A stretch of DNA of 64,000 nt from positions 3,100,001-3,164,000 of the forward strand of contig CP119326.1 in NCBI GenBank assembly GCA_029202665.1, given 5' to 3'. Made by a program: the position numbers and the translations under genes. The notes under the pieces were generated by a model that worked only from the letters and a program-made list of their open reading frames with translations, ran no database searches and was not told the origin of the DNA. This document shows positions 26,904-37,978 of this stretch, in pieces. Each line of letters starts with the position of its first letter. Position 1 is the first letter of the stretch. The DNA comes from Candidatus Brevundimonas colombiensis (GTDB lineage: Bacteria > Pseudomonadota > Alphaproteobacteria > Caulobacterales > Caulobacteraceae).

Positions 26904-28214
26904 ATGACCGCCGATGCGACCCCGAACGCGACCCCGAACGCGACCATGAGCCCCGCCCGCCGCCTTCGGAACATCGTCGGCGGATCGGCCGGCAATCTGG
27001 TGGAGTGGTTCGACTGGTACGCCTATGCGGCCTTCACCCTGTATTTCGCCCCGGTCTTCTTCCCGAGCGAAGACCCGACCGCCCAACTTCTGAGCGCCGC
27101 CGCCGTGTTCGCGGTGGGCTTCCTGATGCGGCCCATCGGCGCCTGGATCATGGGCGTCTACGCCGACCGCAAGGGTCGCAAGGCGGGTCTGACCCTGTCG
27201 GTGACGCTGATGTGCACCGGCTCGCTGATCATCGGCCTGACGCCCGGCTATGCGACCATCGGGCTGGCGGCGCCCGCCCTGCTGTTGTTCGCCCGCCTGC
27301 TTCAGGGCCTCAGCGTCGGCGGGGAATACGGGTCGAGCGCCACCTATCTATCGGAAATGGCCGAGCCGCATCGGCGCGGCTTCTGGTCCAGTTTCCAGTA
27401 TGTCACCCTGATCTCGGGCCAGTTGATCGCGCTTCTGATGCTGATCGTGTTGCAGAACACGCTCAGCGAGACGGCGCTGGCGAACTGGGGCTGGCGCATT
27501 CCCTTCTTCGTGGGGGCCGCGCTGGCGGTCGTCGTCTTCTGGCTGCGTCGGCGGCTGGACGAGACGCACAAAGCCGAGGACGTCAAGGACCAGCCCAAGT
27601 CCAGCGCCGTCCAGCTGTTCGTCAAACACCCCAAGGAGGCCTTTATGGTGCTGGGCCTGACGGCGGGCGGCACCTTGGCCTTCTATACCTACACGACCTA
27701 TCTGCAGAAGTTCCTGGTCAACACCACGGGCTTTCCCAAGAACACCGCGACCGAGATCAGCGCGGCGGCCCTGTTCATCTTCATGTTGCTGCAACCTGCC
27801 GTCGGGGCGCTGTCCGACCGGATCGGACGGAGGCCGGTCATGGTCGCCTTCGGCGTGCTGGGGGTGATCTTCACCGTGCCGATCATGACGATGCTGTCGC
27901 GGGTCGAAAGCCCGCTGGCGGCCTTCGGACTGGCGCTGGCCGGGCTGGTGATCGTGTCGGGATATACGGCGATCAATGCGGTGGTGAAGGCCGAACTGTT
28001 CCCCGCCCACATCCGCGCCCTCGGCGTCGCCCTGCCCTACGCCATCGCCAATGCGGTGTTCGGCGGCACGGCCGAATATGTCGCCCTGTGGTTCAAGGGC
28101 GTCGGGATGGAGAGCGTCTTCTTCTGGTATGTGACCGGCATGATCGGGGTGTCGCTGATCACCTTCATCCGCATGCGCGACACCCGGCACAACAGCCTGA
28201 TCACGCATACCTAG
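26904..28214 (+). CDS. MHS-family MFS transporter (KgtP/ProP-like)
   Basis: A 436-aa proton symporter of the metabolite:H+ symporter family, 12 membrane helices. Family markers are GNLVEWFDWYAYA at the first helix, GVYADRKGRKAGL in loop 2-3, LQGLSVGGEYGSSATYLSEMA, and GALSDRIGRRPVM after helix 8. Relatives import alpha-ketoglutarate, citrate, proline/betaine or shikimate. It starts 7 bp after astB, so uptake of an amino acid or of the pathway's dicarboxylate product is likely. The first 14 residues include a duplicated TPNA from a 12-bp DNA repeat; the Met at 26946 is an alternative start. Confidence 0.88.
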   Translation: MTADATPNATPNATMSPARRLRNIVGGSAGNLVEWFDWYAYAAFTLYFAPVFFPSEDPTAQLLSAAAVFAVGFLMRPIGAWIMGVYADRKGRKAGLTLSVTLMCTGSLIIGLTPGYATIGLAAPALLLFARLLQGLSVGGEYGSSATYLSEMAEPHRRGFWSSFQYVTLISGQLIALLMLIVLQNTLSETALANWGWRIPFFVGAALAVVVFWLRRRLDETHKAEDVKDQPKSSAVQLFVKHPKEAFMVLGLTAGGTLAFYTYTTYLQKFLVNTTGFPKNTATEISAAALFIFMLLQPAVGALSDRIGRRPVMVAFGVLGVIFTVPIMTMLSRVESPLAAFGLALAGLVIVSGYTAINAVVKAELFPAHIRALGVALPYAIANAVFGGTAEYVALWFKGVGMESVFFWYVTGMIGVSLITFIRMRDTRHNSLITHT

Positions 28215-28262
28215 CCAACTTGTCCGTCATCCAAGGGCGAGGATGAAGAGGTTGGAATGGCC

Positions 28263-29138
28263 TCAGGCCGCAAACCGCCCGCCGCGTTCGGCATAGGCCT
28301 GGGTGCCGCGCGTGAAGACGTGGTCGGTGGGCAAGACGGTTTCGATGGCCAGATCGTCCTGTCCCTTCAAGGCGGCATAGACCGGCCCGAAGTCCTTCAG
28401 CGTCTCGTTCTTCAGCGCTTCCAGACTGTCGATGACGAAATAGACCTGCTGGAAGTCGTCGATCCGATACAGGGTCCGCATCACCCGTTGCAGGTCGAAG
28501 CCCAGGCGGTTGGGCGACGGATCGTCTAGGGCGAAGACGCTCTCGGTCGCCGATGACACGATGCCGGCGCCATAGATGCGAAGGCCTTCAGCCTCCTGCA
28601 TCAGGCCGAACTCGACCGTGTACCAATACAGCCGCGCCAGATTGGGCAGCATGCCCAGCGAAGCCGCCCGCTGCCCGCCCTTGCCATAGGCCTCCATATA
28701 GGCGGCGAAGGCCGGATCGGTCAGCATCGGCACATGGCCGAACACATCATGGAAGATGTCCGGTTCCTGGAGGTAGTCCAGCTGATCCGGCTTGCGGATG
28801 AACTGGCCCGAGACGAAACGGCGATTGGCCAGATGGTCGAAGAAGACCTCGTCCGGCACCAGGCCCGGCACACAGACCACGGTCCAGCCGGTCAGGGCCT
28901 GAAGCTTGGGATTGATGATGTTGAAGTCGGGAATCCCGCCAGCGTTCAAGTCCAGCGCCTTGAGCCCGTTCAGAAAGGCCTCGCACGCGCGTCCGGGCAG
29001 GATCTTGATCTGGCGGGCGTACAGCGTGTCCCAGGTCCGATGCTCGACCTCGGTATAGGCGGCCCAGTTCTGGGGGATGGTCCAGTCGGCGGCCGCGCCC
29101 TCGGGCGGTTGCTCGAAGACGTGCTCGAAATCGGACAT
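28263..29138 (-). CDS. phhA: Phenylalanine 4-monooxygenase
   Basis: Pterin-dependent, non-heme iron enzyme converting phenylalanine to tyrosine. At 291 aa it is the normal size for bacterial monodomain enzymes. Iron ligands are His130 and His135 in IFHDVFGHVPML and Glu176 in YWYTVEFGL; the substrate/pterin region LYARQIKILPGRAC is present. The ATG at 29138 is preceded by GAGGAG and replaces a longer in-frame ORF that runs into the hspQ region. It converges on the MHS transporter gene. Its pterin-recycling partner PhhB is not in the window. Confidence 0.95.
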   Translation of the reverse strand: MSDFEHVFEQPPEGAAADWTIPQNWAAYTEVEHRTWDTLYARQIKILPGRACEAFLNGLKALDLNAGGIPDFNIINPKLQALTGWTVVCVPGLVPDEVFFDHLANRRFVSGQFIRKPDQLDYLQEPDIFHDVFGHVPMLTDPAFAAYMEAYGKGGQRAASLGMLPNLARLYWYTVEFGLMQEAEGLRIYGAGIVSSATESVFALDDPSPNRLGFDLQRVMRTLYRIDDFQQVYFVIDSLEALKNETLKDFGPVYAALKGQDDLAIETVLPTDHVFTRGTQAYAERGGRFAA

Positions 29139-29193
29139 GGAACGCTCCTCATCTTTTCCCCATCCTAACGAGGACCGGCGGGGTCTTCCACTG

Positions 29194-29502
29194 TCAGTGC
29201 AGCCGCACGTCCAGGGGGGCGTGATGGCCCATTGCATCGCGGGTGAACCAGCGTTTGGCGTCGTCAGGCAGCAAGACCGCGTCGCCGTGTTCCAGAACGG
29301 CCTCGGCGGCATAGGCGACAAAGCCGCCATCGTCGCCCAGGGCGAAGACCCGGTAAAAGGGCTGGCTGGGATCGACCGAGCCGGTTTCGGCGGCCAGGCC
29401 GTCATAGGCCCAGTCGACATCCATCACCACGCCGCGAAAGGCGTCGTCGCGATGGCGGACAACCTGACCGATGGAGAAGCGGGCTGTATGAACCTGGGTC
29501 AT
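29194..29502 (-). CDS. hspQ: Heat shock protein HspQ (YccV-like)
   Basis: A 102-aa protein of the HspQ/YccV family (hemimethylated-DNA-binding-like fold), in E. coli a heat-shock protein that alters Lon substrate choice. Recognisable segments are ARFSIGQVVRHRDDAFRGVVMDVD, PFYRVFALGDDGGFVAYAAEAVL and the WFTRDAMGHH tail. It lies 55 bp upstream of phhA on the same strand and is divergent from ppx. I see no convincing sigma-32 promoter in the 145-bp upstream region, which otherwise holds nothing recognisable. Confidence 0.88.
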   Translation of the reverse strand: MTQVHTARFSIGQVVRHRDDAFRGVVMDVDWAYDGLAAETGSVDPSQPFYRVFALGDDGGFVAYAAEAVLEHGDAVLLPDDAKRWFTRDAMGHHAPLDVRLH

Positions 29503-29647
29503 GGCTCTGGATACGCCATGGCGGATGACGCGGACCCGGCGGGGCTGTTCATCTTCCTGACAGAATGGCTTGGCGCGGACGATCTTGGCGCGCTAGGCTG
29601 ATGAGGACGGGCGCCGCTTCGGACCGCCCACATCGGAATGACGACCC

Positions 29648-30745
29648 ATGCCGGAGACCCCCGGCGCGCCACGACGGCGCGACGAGCGGTCCCAGCCGTC
29701 CCGTCCGCGGGATGCGTCGGGTCGGGATGCGCCGCTGTATGGCGCGCTCGATCTGGGGACCAATAATTGTCGGCTGCTGATCGCGCGGCCGTCACGCGAC
29801 GGATTTCGCGTGGTGGACAGTTTCAGCCGCATCGTGCGCCTGGGCGAAGGCCTGTCGCGCACCGGGCGTCTGGACCCGCAGGCGATGGACCGGGCCTATG
29901 ACGCCCTGGCCCTGTGCGCCGAGCGTATCGTCAGGAAGGGCGTGGATTCGGCGCGCCTGAGCGCCGTGGCCACCCAGGCCTGCCGCGCGGCCGAGAACGG
30001 CGTCGACTTCATCGACAGGGTGCGAAAGGGGACGGGCCTGCGCCTGCGCATCATCGATCCGGCCGAAGAGGCGCGGCTTGCGGTCGAAGGCTGCCTGAAT
30101 CTGATCGACCCCCGGGCCGAAGGGGTGGTCATCATCGACGTGGGCGGCGGCTCGACCGAACTGTCGTGGCTGAAGCGCGACGACACGGAATGGCGGACCA
30201 CCGGCTGGATGTCGGCGCCGCTGGGCGTGGTCACCCTGGCCGAACGCCACCCTGAGCCGGAAGGCGCGGGCGAGCCGTGGTACGAGGCCATGGTCGCCGA
30301 CATGGGCGCGGCCCTGGCGGAGGGGGGCGTTAAGGACGACGGAATGCTGGACCTGCTGCGACGAGACCGCGCGCATCTGATCGGCACATCGGGCGCAATC
30401 ACCAGCCTGGCGGGCATTCACCTGAAGCTGCCGCGCTATATTCGCGACCGGGTCGACGGACTTTGGATGACGCGCGGCGAATGCGAGGCGGCGGCCGATC
30501 GGCTGAAGGCCTTGGGGCCGGAAGGTCGCGCGCGTGAAGCCTGTATCGGCCCCGACCGCGCCGATCTGGTGCTGGCCGGCGCCGCGATCCTGGAGGCCAT
30601 CCAGCGCGCCTGGCCGTCCGAAAGGGTCCGCGTCGCCGACCGGGGTTTGCGCGAAGGTCTGCTGCTGCAGAGGATGCGAGAGGACCAGAAGCCGCCGCGT
30701 CGTCGGCGTCGTCGGCGCGGCCGTGGGCGAGGTTCCACAAGCTGA
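29648..30745 (+). CDS. Ppx/GppA phosphatase family protein
   Basis: A 365-aa member of the ASKHA-fold exopolyphosphatase/pppGpp phosphatase family. Nucleotide/phosphate-binding motifs are present: GALDLGTNNCRLLIA, AEEARLAVEGCL, the second phosphate loop VVIIDVGGGSTELSW, and LIGTSGAITSLAGIHL. It lacks the C-terminal HD domain of long Ppx proteins. Both termini are unusual: a charged, Pro/Arg-rich N-terminal 30 residues and a C-terminus PPRRRRRRRGRGRGSTS, which looks like a nucleic-acid- or polyphosphate-binding tail. PpX and GppA cannot be told apart here. Confidence 0.88.
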   Translation: MPETPGAPRRRDERSQPSRPRDASGRDAPLYGALDLGTNNCRLLIARPSRDGFRVVDSFSRIVRLGEGLSRTGRLDPQAMDRAYDALALCAERIVRKGVDSARLSAVATQACRAAENGVDFIDRVRKGTGLRLRIIDPAEEARLAVEGCLNLIDPRAEGVVIIDVGGGSTELSWLKRDDTEWRTTGWMSAPLGVVTLAERHPEPEGAGEPWYEAMVADMGAALAEGGVKDDGMLDLLRRDRAHLIGTSGAITSLAGIHLKLPRYIRDRVDGLWMTRGECEAAADRLKALGPEGRAREACIGPDRADLVLAGAAILEAIQRAWPSERVRVADRGLREGLLLQRMREDQKPPRRRRRRRGRGRGSTS

Positions 30746-30749
30746 GACC

Positions 30750-31619
30750 TTACGCCGCCGGCGTCACCTGCACCGGCACGTCGATGTCGCAGACCGAGAA
30801 GTCGGCGCCCTTGGACTGGCGCGCCTGGTCGGCCAAGGCGCGGAAGGCGGCGGAGGTGGCGTTCATCACCTGAACCGTCGGGCGTTCAGCCTGGGGCAGG
30901 TCGGCGGCCAAACGCACGCGGGTCATGCGGTCTGGCTCGGTCACGATGCCGTCCGGGTTTGGGCTGGCCTTCAGGGCGCGCACCACGTCCAGTCCCGACA
31001 CCACACGGCCCCAGACGGTGTAGCGTTTGTCCAGCGCCGGATAGGCCTGACGCATCAGGAAGAACTGGCTGTTGGCGGTGTCATTGCCCTCGTCGCGCGC
31101 CATGCCGGCGACGCCGGGGCAATACAGCGCCCAGCCATGCACCTTGTTGTCGCTGGTGCCGGCCATCAGGGCGTCAGGCTGGGTCTGGACCGGCACGGAG
31201 CGGACGAAGCCGACCAGGGCGCCGGTCGGGGCCGCGACGGGGGTGAAGGCCATGTCCGGCCCACGCCGGAAGGTGAACTCGCCCTTCAGATCGGGATACC
31301 AGCTCTGGCCATCGCCGGTGCCGAGCGGATCGCCGGTCTGGGCCATGAACCAGTCGATCACCCGGTGCCAGGCCAGATTGTCATAGAAGCCGCGCGCGGT
31401 CAGAACCTTGATCCGCTCGACGTGGGCGGGCGCAAGCTCGGGCGCCAGTTCCACCAGGATGCGCCCCTTGGTCGTGTCGATGACCAGGAGATCGCTGGAC
31501 GAGATGACGCGCCAGTCGGCCGGGGCCGGCGGGGGCGGAGGCGGCGACGCCTCCTGCGCCAGGGCCGGGCCGGACAGGATGGCGGTCAGGATCGCCGCCG
31601 CCCACGCGTTTCGAACCAT
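30750..31619 (-). CDS. Periplasmic cyclophilin-type peptidyl-prolyl isomerase (copy 1)
   Basis: A 289-aa cyclophilin with a signal peptide (MVRNAWAAAILTAILSGPALA) and a Pro-rich linker. The isomerase core shows WHRVIDWFMAQTGDPLGTG (active-site Arg, Phe and Gln region) and NSQFFLMRQ. A large insertion and a roughly 55-residue C-terminal extension ending ...FSVCDIDVPV are shared with the adjacent paralogue. The downstream member of a coaD-PPIase-PPIase unit, it starts 32 bp after copy 2. Its IDWF variant replaces the canonical IPGF. It probably acts on exported proteins. Confidence 0.88.
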   Translation of the reverse strand: MVRNAWAAAILTAILSGPALAQEASPPPPPPAPADWRVISSSDLLVIDTTKGRILVELAPELAPAHVERIKVLTARGFYDNLAWHRVIDWFMAQTGDPLGTGDGQSWYPDLKGEFTFRRGPDMAFTPVAAPTGALVGFVRSVPVQTQPDALMAGTSDNKVHGWALYCPGVAGMARDEGNDTANSQFFLMRQAYPALDKRYTVWGRVVSGLDVVRALKASPNPDGIVTEPDRMTRVRLAADLPQAERPTVQVMNATSAAFRALADQARQSKGADFSVCDIDVPVQVTPAA

Positions 31620-31651
31620 ATCCCCTGCCCTTCCTGATGTTCGATCCGGCC

Positions 31652-32527
31652 TCAGCCGCCGACGACCTCGGCCACCGGCTGGACGTCGCAGATGCTGAAG
31701 CTCGCGCCGCGCGCGGTGCGGGCCGCGGCGATCCGGTCGGCGAAGGCCGCGCTTGAGGCGTTCAGCACGCGCACGGTCGGGCGCTGTCCCTCCGGCAGGC
31801 CAGAGGCCATGCGGACGTGGGTCATCACGTCGGGATCGGTCACCTTGCCGTCCTCGGCGTCCGAGCCCTTCTTGATCTTGTCCAACACGTCCATGCCGGA
31901 CACGACACGGCCGAAGGCGGTATAGACGCCGTCCAGCTGATCGCGGGCGCCCATCATCAGGAAGAACTGGCTGTTGGCGCTGTCGGGCGACCCTGAACGG
32001 GCCATGCCCAGCACGCCGGGGCAGAACAGGCCGTGGGCGTCCACCTTGAAGTCGGCCGTGACCATCATCTGGGCGTCCGGCTGGGTCTGGACCGGCAGGT
32101 CGCCGACCAGGCCGCGCAGACCTGCGCCCGCGTTCGGCACGGCGACGAAGCCCGCGTCGCGGCCGCGACGGAAATGGAATTCGGCCTTCAGGTCGGGCAG
32201 GTCGCTGCCGCCCTCGCCGGTGCCCTTGGGATCGCCGGTCTGGGCCATGAAGCCGGGAATGACGCGGTGGAACTTCAGACCGTCGTAGAAGCCCTGATTG
32301 GCCAGGGTGCGGATGCGTTCGGCATGATTGGGCGCCGCCACCGGGATCAACTCCACCAGGATGCGGCCCTTGGCGGTGTCGATGACCAGAAGGTTTTCGG
32401 GGGCAATTGTGCGCCAGTCGGCGGCGGAGGCCGCGACCGGAGCGGCGGCGGGCGCCGCCGTCTGGGCCTGGACCGCGCTGGAGGCCAGAAGGGCGGCGAG
32501 GCCGGCCGCGATGATCGCCTTACGCAT
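31652..32527 (-). CDS. Periplasmic cyclophilin-type peptidyl-prolyl isomerase (copy 2)
   Basis: A 291-aa cyclophilin with signal peptide (MRKAIIAAGLAALLASSAVQA) and Ala/Pro-rich linker. The core is more canonical than copy 1: KFHRVIPGFMAQTGDPKGTGEGG and NSQFFLMMG. The C-terminal extension ...FSICDVQPVAEVVGG matches that of the neighbour, so the pair arose by tandem duplication. The ATG at 32527, 8 bp after the coaD stop, is chosen over a TTG four codons earlier that overlaps coaD. Confidence 0.88.
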   Translation of the reverse strand: MRKAIIAAGLAALLASSAVQAQTAAPAAAPVAASAADWRTIAPENLLVIDTAKGRILVELIPVAAPNHAERIRTLANQGFYDGLKFHRVIPGFMAQTGDPKGTGEGGSDLPDLKAEFHFRRGRDAGFVAVPNAGAGLRGLVGDLPVQTQPDAQMMVTADFKVDAHGLFCPGVLGMARSGSPDSANSQFFLMMGARDQLDGVYTAFGRVVSGMDVLDKIKKGSDAEDGKVTDPDVMTHVRMASGLPEGQRPTVRVLNASSAAFADRIAAARTARGASFSICDVQPVAEVVGG

Positions 32528-32535
32528 AGTCGTTC

Positions 32536-33024
32536 TCAAATCCCGTTCTTGACCTTGTCCCGCACGCGCGCGGCGATGGCGGGGCTGACGAAACTGTCGA
32601 TCGCGCCGTCCAGACGGGCGATTTCCTTGACCAGCCGCGAGGCGATGGCCTGATGCCGCGGATCGGCCATCAGGAATACCGTCTCGATGTCCTGATTGAG
32701 GCGCTGGTTCATGGCCGTCATCTGGAACTCGTATTCGAAGTCGGCGACCGCGCGCAAACCCCGGATGATGACATTGGCGTTCAGTTCTTCCGCGAAATGC
32801 ATCAGCAGGTTCGAAAAGGGCTGGACCACAATGTCGCCACCCAGGCCCGCGACCTCGTCCTGCAGCATCCCGACCCGCTCGTCCGTGGTGAACAGCGGTC
32901 CCTTCTCGTCATTGCGCGCCACGCCGATGACCACCCGGTCCACCAGCTTCAGCGCCCGTTTGATGATGTCTGTATGCCCGTTCGTCACCGGGTCGAAGGT
33001 GCCCGGATAAAGTCCGATGCGCAT
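32536..33024 (-). CDS. coaD: Phosphopantetheine adenylyltransferase
   Basis: Penultimate step of coenzyme A synthesis: 4'-phosphopantetheine + ATP to dephospho-CoA. The 162-aa protein has the nucleotidyltransferase motif GTFDPVTNGH at residues 8-17 (T/HxGH signature) and the later segment ASRLVKEIARLDGAIDSFVSP that matches the ATP-binding ISSTxVR-type region. LNANVIIRGLRAVADFEYEFQM is highly conserved. First gene of a minus-strand unit with the two cyclophilins; the 55 bp to the next upstream gene's end leave room for a promoter. Confidence 0.96.
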   Translation of the reverse strand: MRIGLYPGTFDPVTNGHTDIIKRALKLVDRVVIGVARNDEKGPLFTTDERVGMLQDEVAGLGGDIVVQPFSNLLMHFAEELNANVIIRGLRAVADFEYEFQMTAMNQRLNQDIETVFLMADPRHQAIASRLVKEIARLDGAIDSFVSPAIAARVRDKVKNGI

Positions 33025-33079
33025 GGCGTGTCTCCCCAGCCTGTCGCCTGCTGTTCGGCGTCGTTTAGCAGGTGCGAAA

Positions 33080-33919
33080 TCAGCGGCCTAGACGGCTGAC
33101 GCCTTCGTCATCGTCGCGGGACGCGATAGCTTGCGGCGGCTGGGTGGACCAGGCGGCCTTGATCCTGGCCAGCAAGGCCGGATCGTTGGCGAAGGCCACG
33201 TCGTCGATGGCCGTGATGGGGCAGACCGGCGTGGCGCTGTTGCACAGGAAGGCGCCGTCGAAGGCGGCGATATTCGACAGGGAGACCGGGCGCGTTTCGG
33301 ACGTCAAATCTGCGCCGGTCAGGCCGCGCTGGATCAGAGCCTGGGTCACGCCCGCCAGTATCGGCGCCTGGGGCCATACGATCTGTTCGCCCTGAATGAA
33401 GCCGAGATTCCAGGTCGCGCCTTCGGAGACGCAGCCCTGACCGTCGACAAACAGGACGTCGTCGAATCCCGCTGCACGGGCGGCTCGACGGGCGCGCGTC
33501 TGGCCAAAGGTGGCCACGTGTTTCAGATGCGCGGCCTCACGAACATGGGGCACGACCGTCACCCTCATGCGGGTCGCTAGAGGCGGCGGCGGGGGCGAAA
33601 TCACGGTCATCACCCTGGGCCGCCCCACGAAGGACGGATTACGATGGCCGATCTCGGGCGAGAACAGACTGACCCGCAGCCAGCAGGCGTCGCGCCCCCC
33701 CACCGCCAGCGTCATCAGACGGCGCAGTTCGACCTCGCCGGGGCTTTCTCCGAACAGTTCGACCGCCGCCTGTTCAAGCCGAGCCAGATGCAGATCCAGC
33801 CCGCGCACGGCGCCGTTCTCCACGCGGAAGGAAGTGTAGGCGCCGTAGTTGACCAAAGCCTGATGAGCGAGGTCATCGGCCGTGGCGGGCTGTCCGTCGA
33901 TCAGGATGGTCGCGTTCAA
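33080..33919 (-). CDS. Class IV PLP aminotransferase / aminodeoxychorismate lyase-like
   Basis: A 279-aa fold-type IV PLP enzyme; the family includes branched-chain aminotransferases, D-amino-acid aminotransferases and 4-amino-4-deoxychorismate lyase (PabC). The conserved lysine region appears as HLKHVATFGQTRARRAARAAG, followed by DDVLFVDGQGCVSEGATWNLGFI, the typical cofactor-binding block. Sequence alone does not fix the substrate. The TTG start at 33919, preceded by GTGGGGAT, begins 25 bp after the gyrA stop; an ATG at 33979 would overlap gyrA. Confidence 0.8.
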   Translation of the reverse strand: MNATILIDGQPATADDLAHQALVNYGAYTSFRVENGAVRGLDLHLARLEQAAVELFGESPGEVELRRLMTLAVGGRDACWLRVSLFSPEIGHRNPSFVGRPRVMTVISPPPPPLATRMRVTVVPHVREAAHLKHVATFGQTRARRAARAAGFDDVLFVDGQGCVSEGATWNLGFIQGEQIVWPQAPILAGVTQALIQRGLTGADLTSETRPVSLSNIAAFDGAFLCNSATPVCPITAIDDVAFANDPALLARIKAAWSTQPPQAIASRDDDEGVSRLGR

Positions 33920-33944
33920 CGGATCCCCACTGCGCGGCGGAGGA

Positions 33945-36716
<2,772 letters not shown>

Positions 36717-36838
36717 TGAAGCGTGGCTTTATGCGGCCGGAATCGGAACGTGATCCGTTGTGACGATTTCTAGCATTCAAGGGGCCCGGTGGCAAAGCGA
36801 CGCCGCCGTGAAAGCCCGTCTCTGAAAGGACTTTTCAT

Positions 36839-37414
36839 ATGCGCGCCCATACACTCGCCGCCGCCCTTCTGATCGCCTCGCCGCTGGCCCTCACCACGGC
36901 CTGTGCGGCCACTGGCAACGCACCGACGACTGCTGTCGAACGCGCGCCCGTTGGCGCGACCGGACAGGCGGTCCTGATCAACGCCTCGGGCGCAAATATC
37001 GGTCGCGTCGATCTGCGTCAGGGGCCAACGGGCCTGTTGATCAAGATCGAGGCGTCTGGTCTCACGCCGGGCTGGCACGGCATCCACATCCATGCCACGG
37101 GCGAATGCGCCGCGCCCTTCACCTCGTCCGGCGCCCACATCAACCACGGCGAACCGAAACAGCCGCACGGCCTGCTGAACCCCGCCGGTCCTGACGATGG
37201 CGACCTGCCGAACATCTACGCCGGCGCAGATGGCAAGGTGAACGCCGAACTGTTCACCACCCGCGCCCGCATTTCCTCGGAAGGCCCCGGCCAGTGGCTG
37301 TGGGACGCCGACGGCTCGGCCATCATCATTCACGCCAACCCCGACGACCACACGACCCAGCCCATCGGCGGCGCCGGCGACCGGGTCGCCTGCGCGGCGC
37401 TCAACGCCAGCTGA
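36839..37414 (+). CDS. sodC: Periplasmic Cu/Zn superoxide dismutase
   Basis: Dismutates superoxide in the periplasm. The 191-aa protein has a signal peptide ending near ALTTACAA (a possible but weak lipobox). Metal ligands are visible in HGIHIHATGEC (copper), AHINHGEPKQPHG (bridging and zinc histidines) and IIIHANPDDHTTQP. The disulfide cysteines are in GECAAPF and RVACAAL, and the catalytic arginine precedes VACAA. AAAGGA before the ATG is a good ribosome binding site. It is divergent from gyrA and convergent with the DUF1003 gene, 4 bp apart. Confidence 0.94.
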   Translation: MRAHTLAAALLIASPLALTTACAATGNAPTTAVERAPVGATGQAVLINASGANIGRVDLRQGPTGLLIKIEASGLTPGWHGIHIHATGECAAPFTSSGAHINHGEPKQPHGLLNPAGPDDGDLPNIYAGADGKVNAELFTTRARISSEGPGQWLWDADGSAIIIHANPDDHTTQPIGGAGDRVACAALNAS

Positions 37415-37418
37415 TCGG

Positions 37419-37949
37419 TCAGCGGCCGCGTTCGGCCAGGAGGCGGTGGATCAGTTCGGTCTGCTCCTCCTGGCGGGCGGTCAGGTGCTCGACCTTGTCC
37501 AACAGGGCCATGATCTCGATCTCGGCCTTCAGATTGACCTGATAGTCGTTGCCCGCGTCCAGCCGATCCTTGGCCGCCTGGCGGTTCTGGCTCATCATGA
37601 TCACCGGCGCCTGCACCGCCGCCAGCATGGACAGCACCAGGTTCAGGAAGATGAACGGATAGGGGTCGAACGCCTCTTTCCGCAGCAACAGGTTGATGAC
37701 CGTCCACAGCGCCAGAAAGACGCCGAAGGCGATGATGAAGGGCCAGGAGCCGCCAAAGGCCGCCACCCGGTCCGCCAGCCGCTCGCCAAAGGTCTGGTGG
37801 TCGGCGAAGGTCTCGTTGATGTCCTCGGAGATCGGGCGGCGGTCGGCGGCGCTGGCCACCACGCTGGCCTCCTGGGCGTGCAGTTCGCGCGCCGACTTGC
37901 CCAGCCAGCGGCGGGAAACATGCTCGGCGTCTAGGGGACTATGGTTCAC
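37419..37949 (-). CDS. DUF1003 membrane protein
   Basis: A 176-aa inner-membrane protein with the DUF1003 core: FGERLADRVAAFGGSWPFIIAFGVFLALW, a second helix PFIFLNLVLSMLAAVQAPVIMMSQNRQ, then a charged DRLDAGNDYQVNLKAEIEI and a coiled coil that ends ...EEQTELIHRLL. Function is unknown in all members. The GTG at 37949 with AGGAG upstream was chosen over the long open frame that runs antisense-like into the EamA gene. It lies 29 bp downstream of the EamA gene. Confidence 0.88.
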   Translation of the reverse strand: MNHSPLDAEHVSRRWLGKSARELHAQEASVVASAADRRPISEDINETFADHQTFGERLADRVAAFGGSWPFIIAFGVFLALWTVINLLLRKEAFDPYPFIFLNLVLSMLAAVQAPVIMMSQNRQAAKDRLDAGNDYQVNLKAEIEIMALLDKVEHLTARQEEQTELIHRLLAERGR

Positions 37950-37978
37950 GGACGGCTCCTGAATCGTTTCCGACCAGA

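Noticed and set aside
29518..29601. A 27-codon plus-strand ORF (MADDADPAGLF...) between hspQ and ppx
   Set aside because: It is short, lacks a ribosome binding site and is not linked to a neighbour, so it is not distinguishable from chance.
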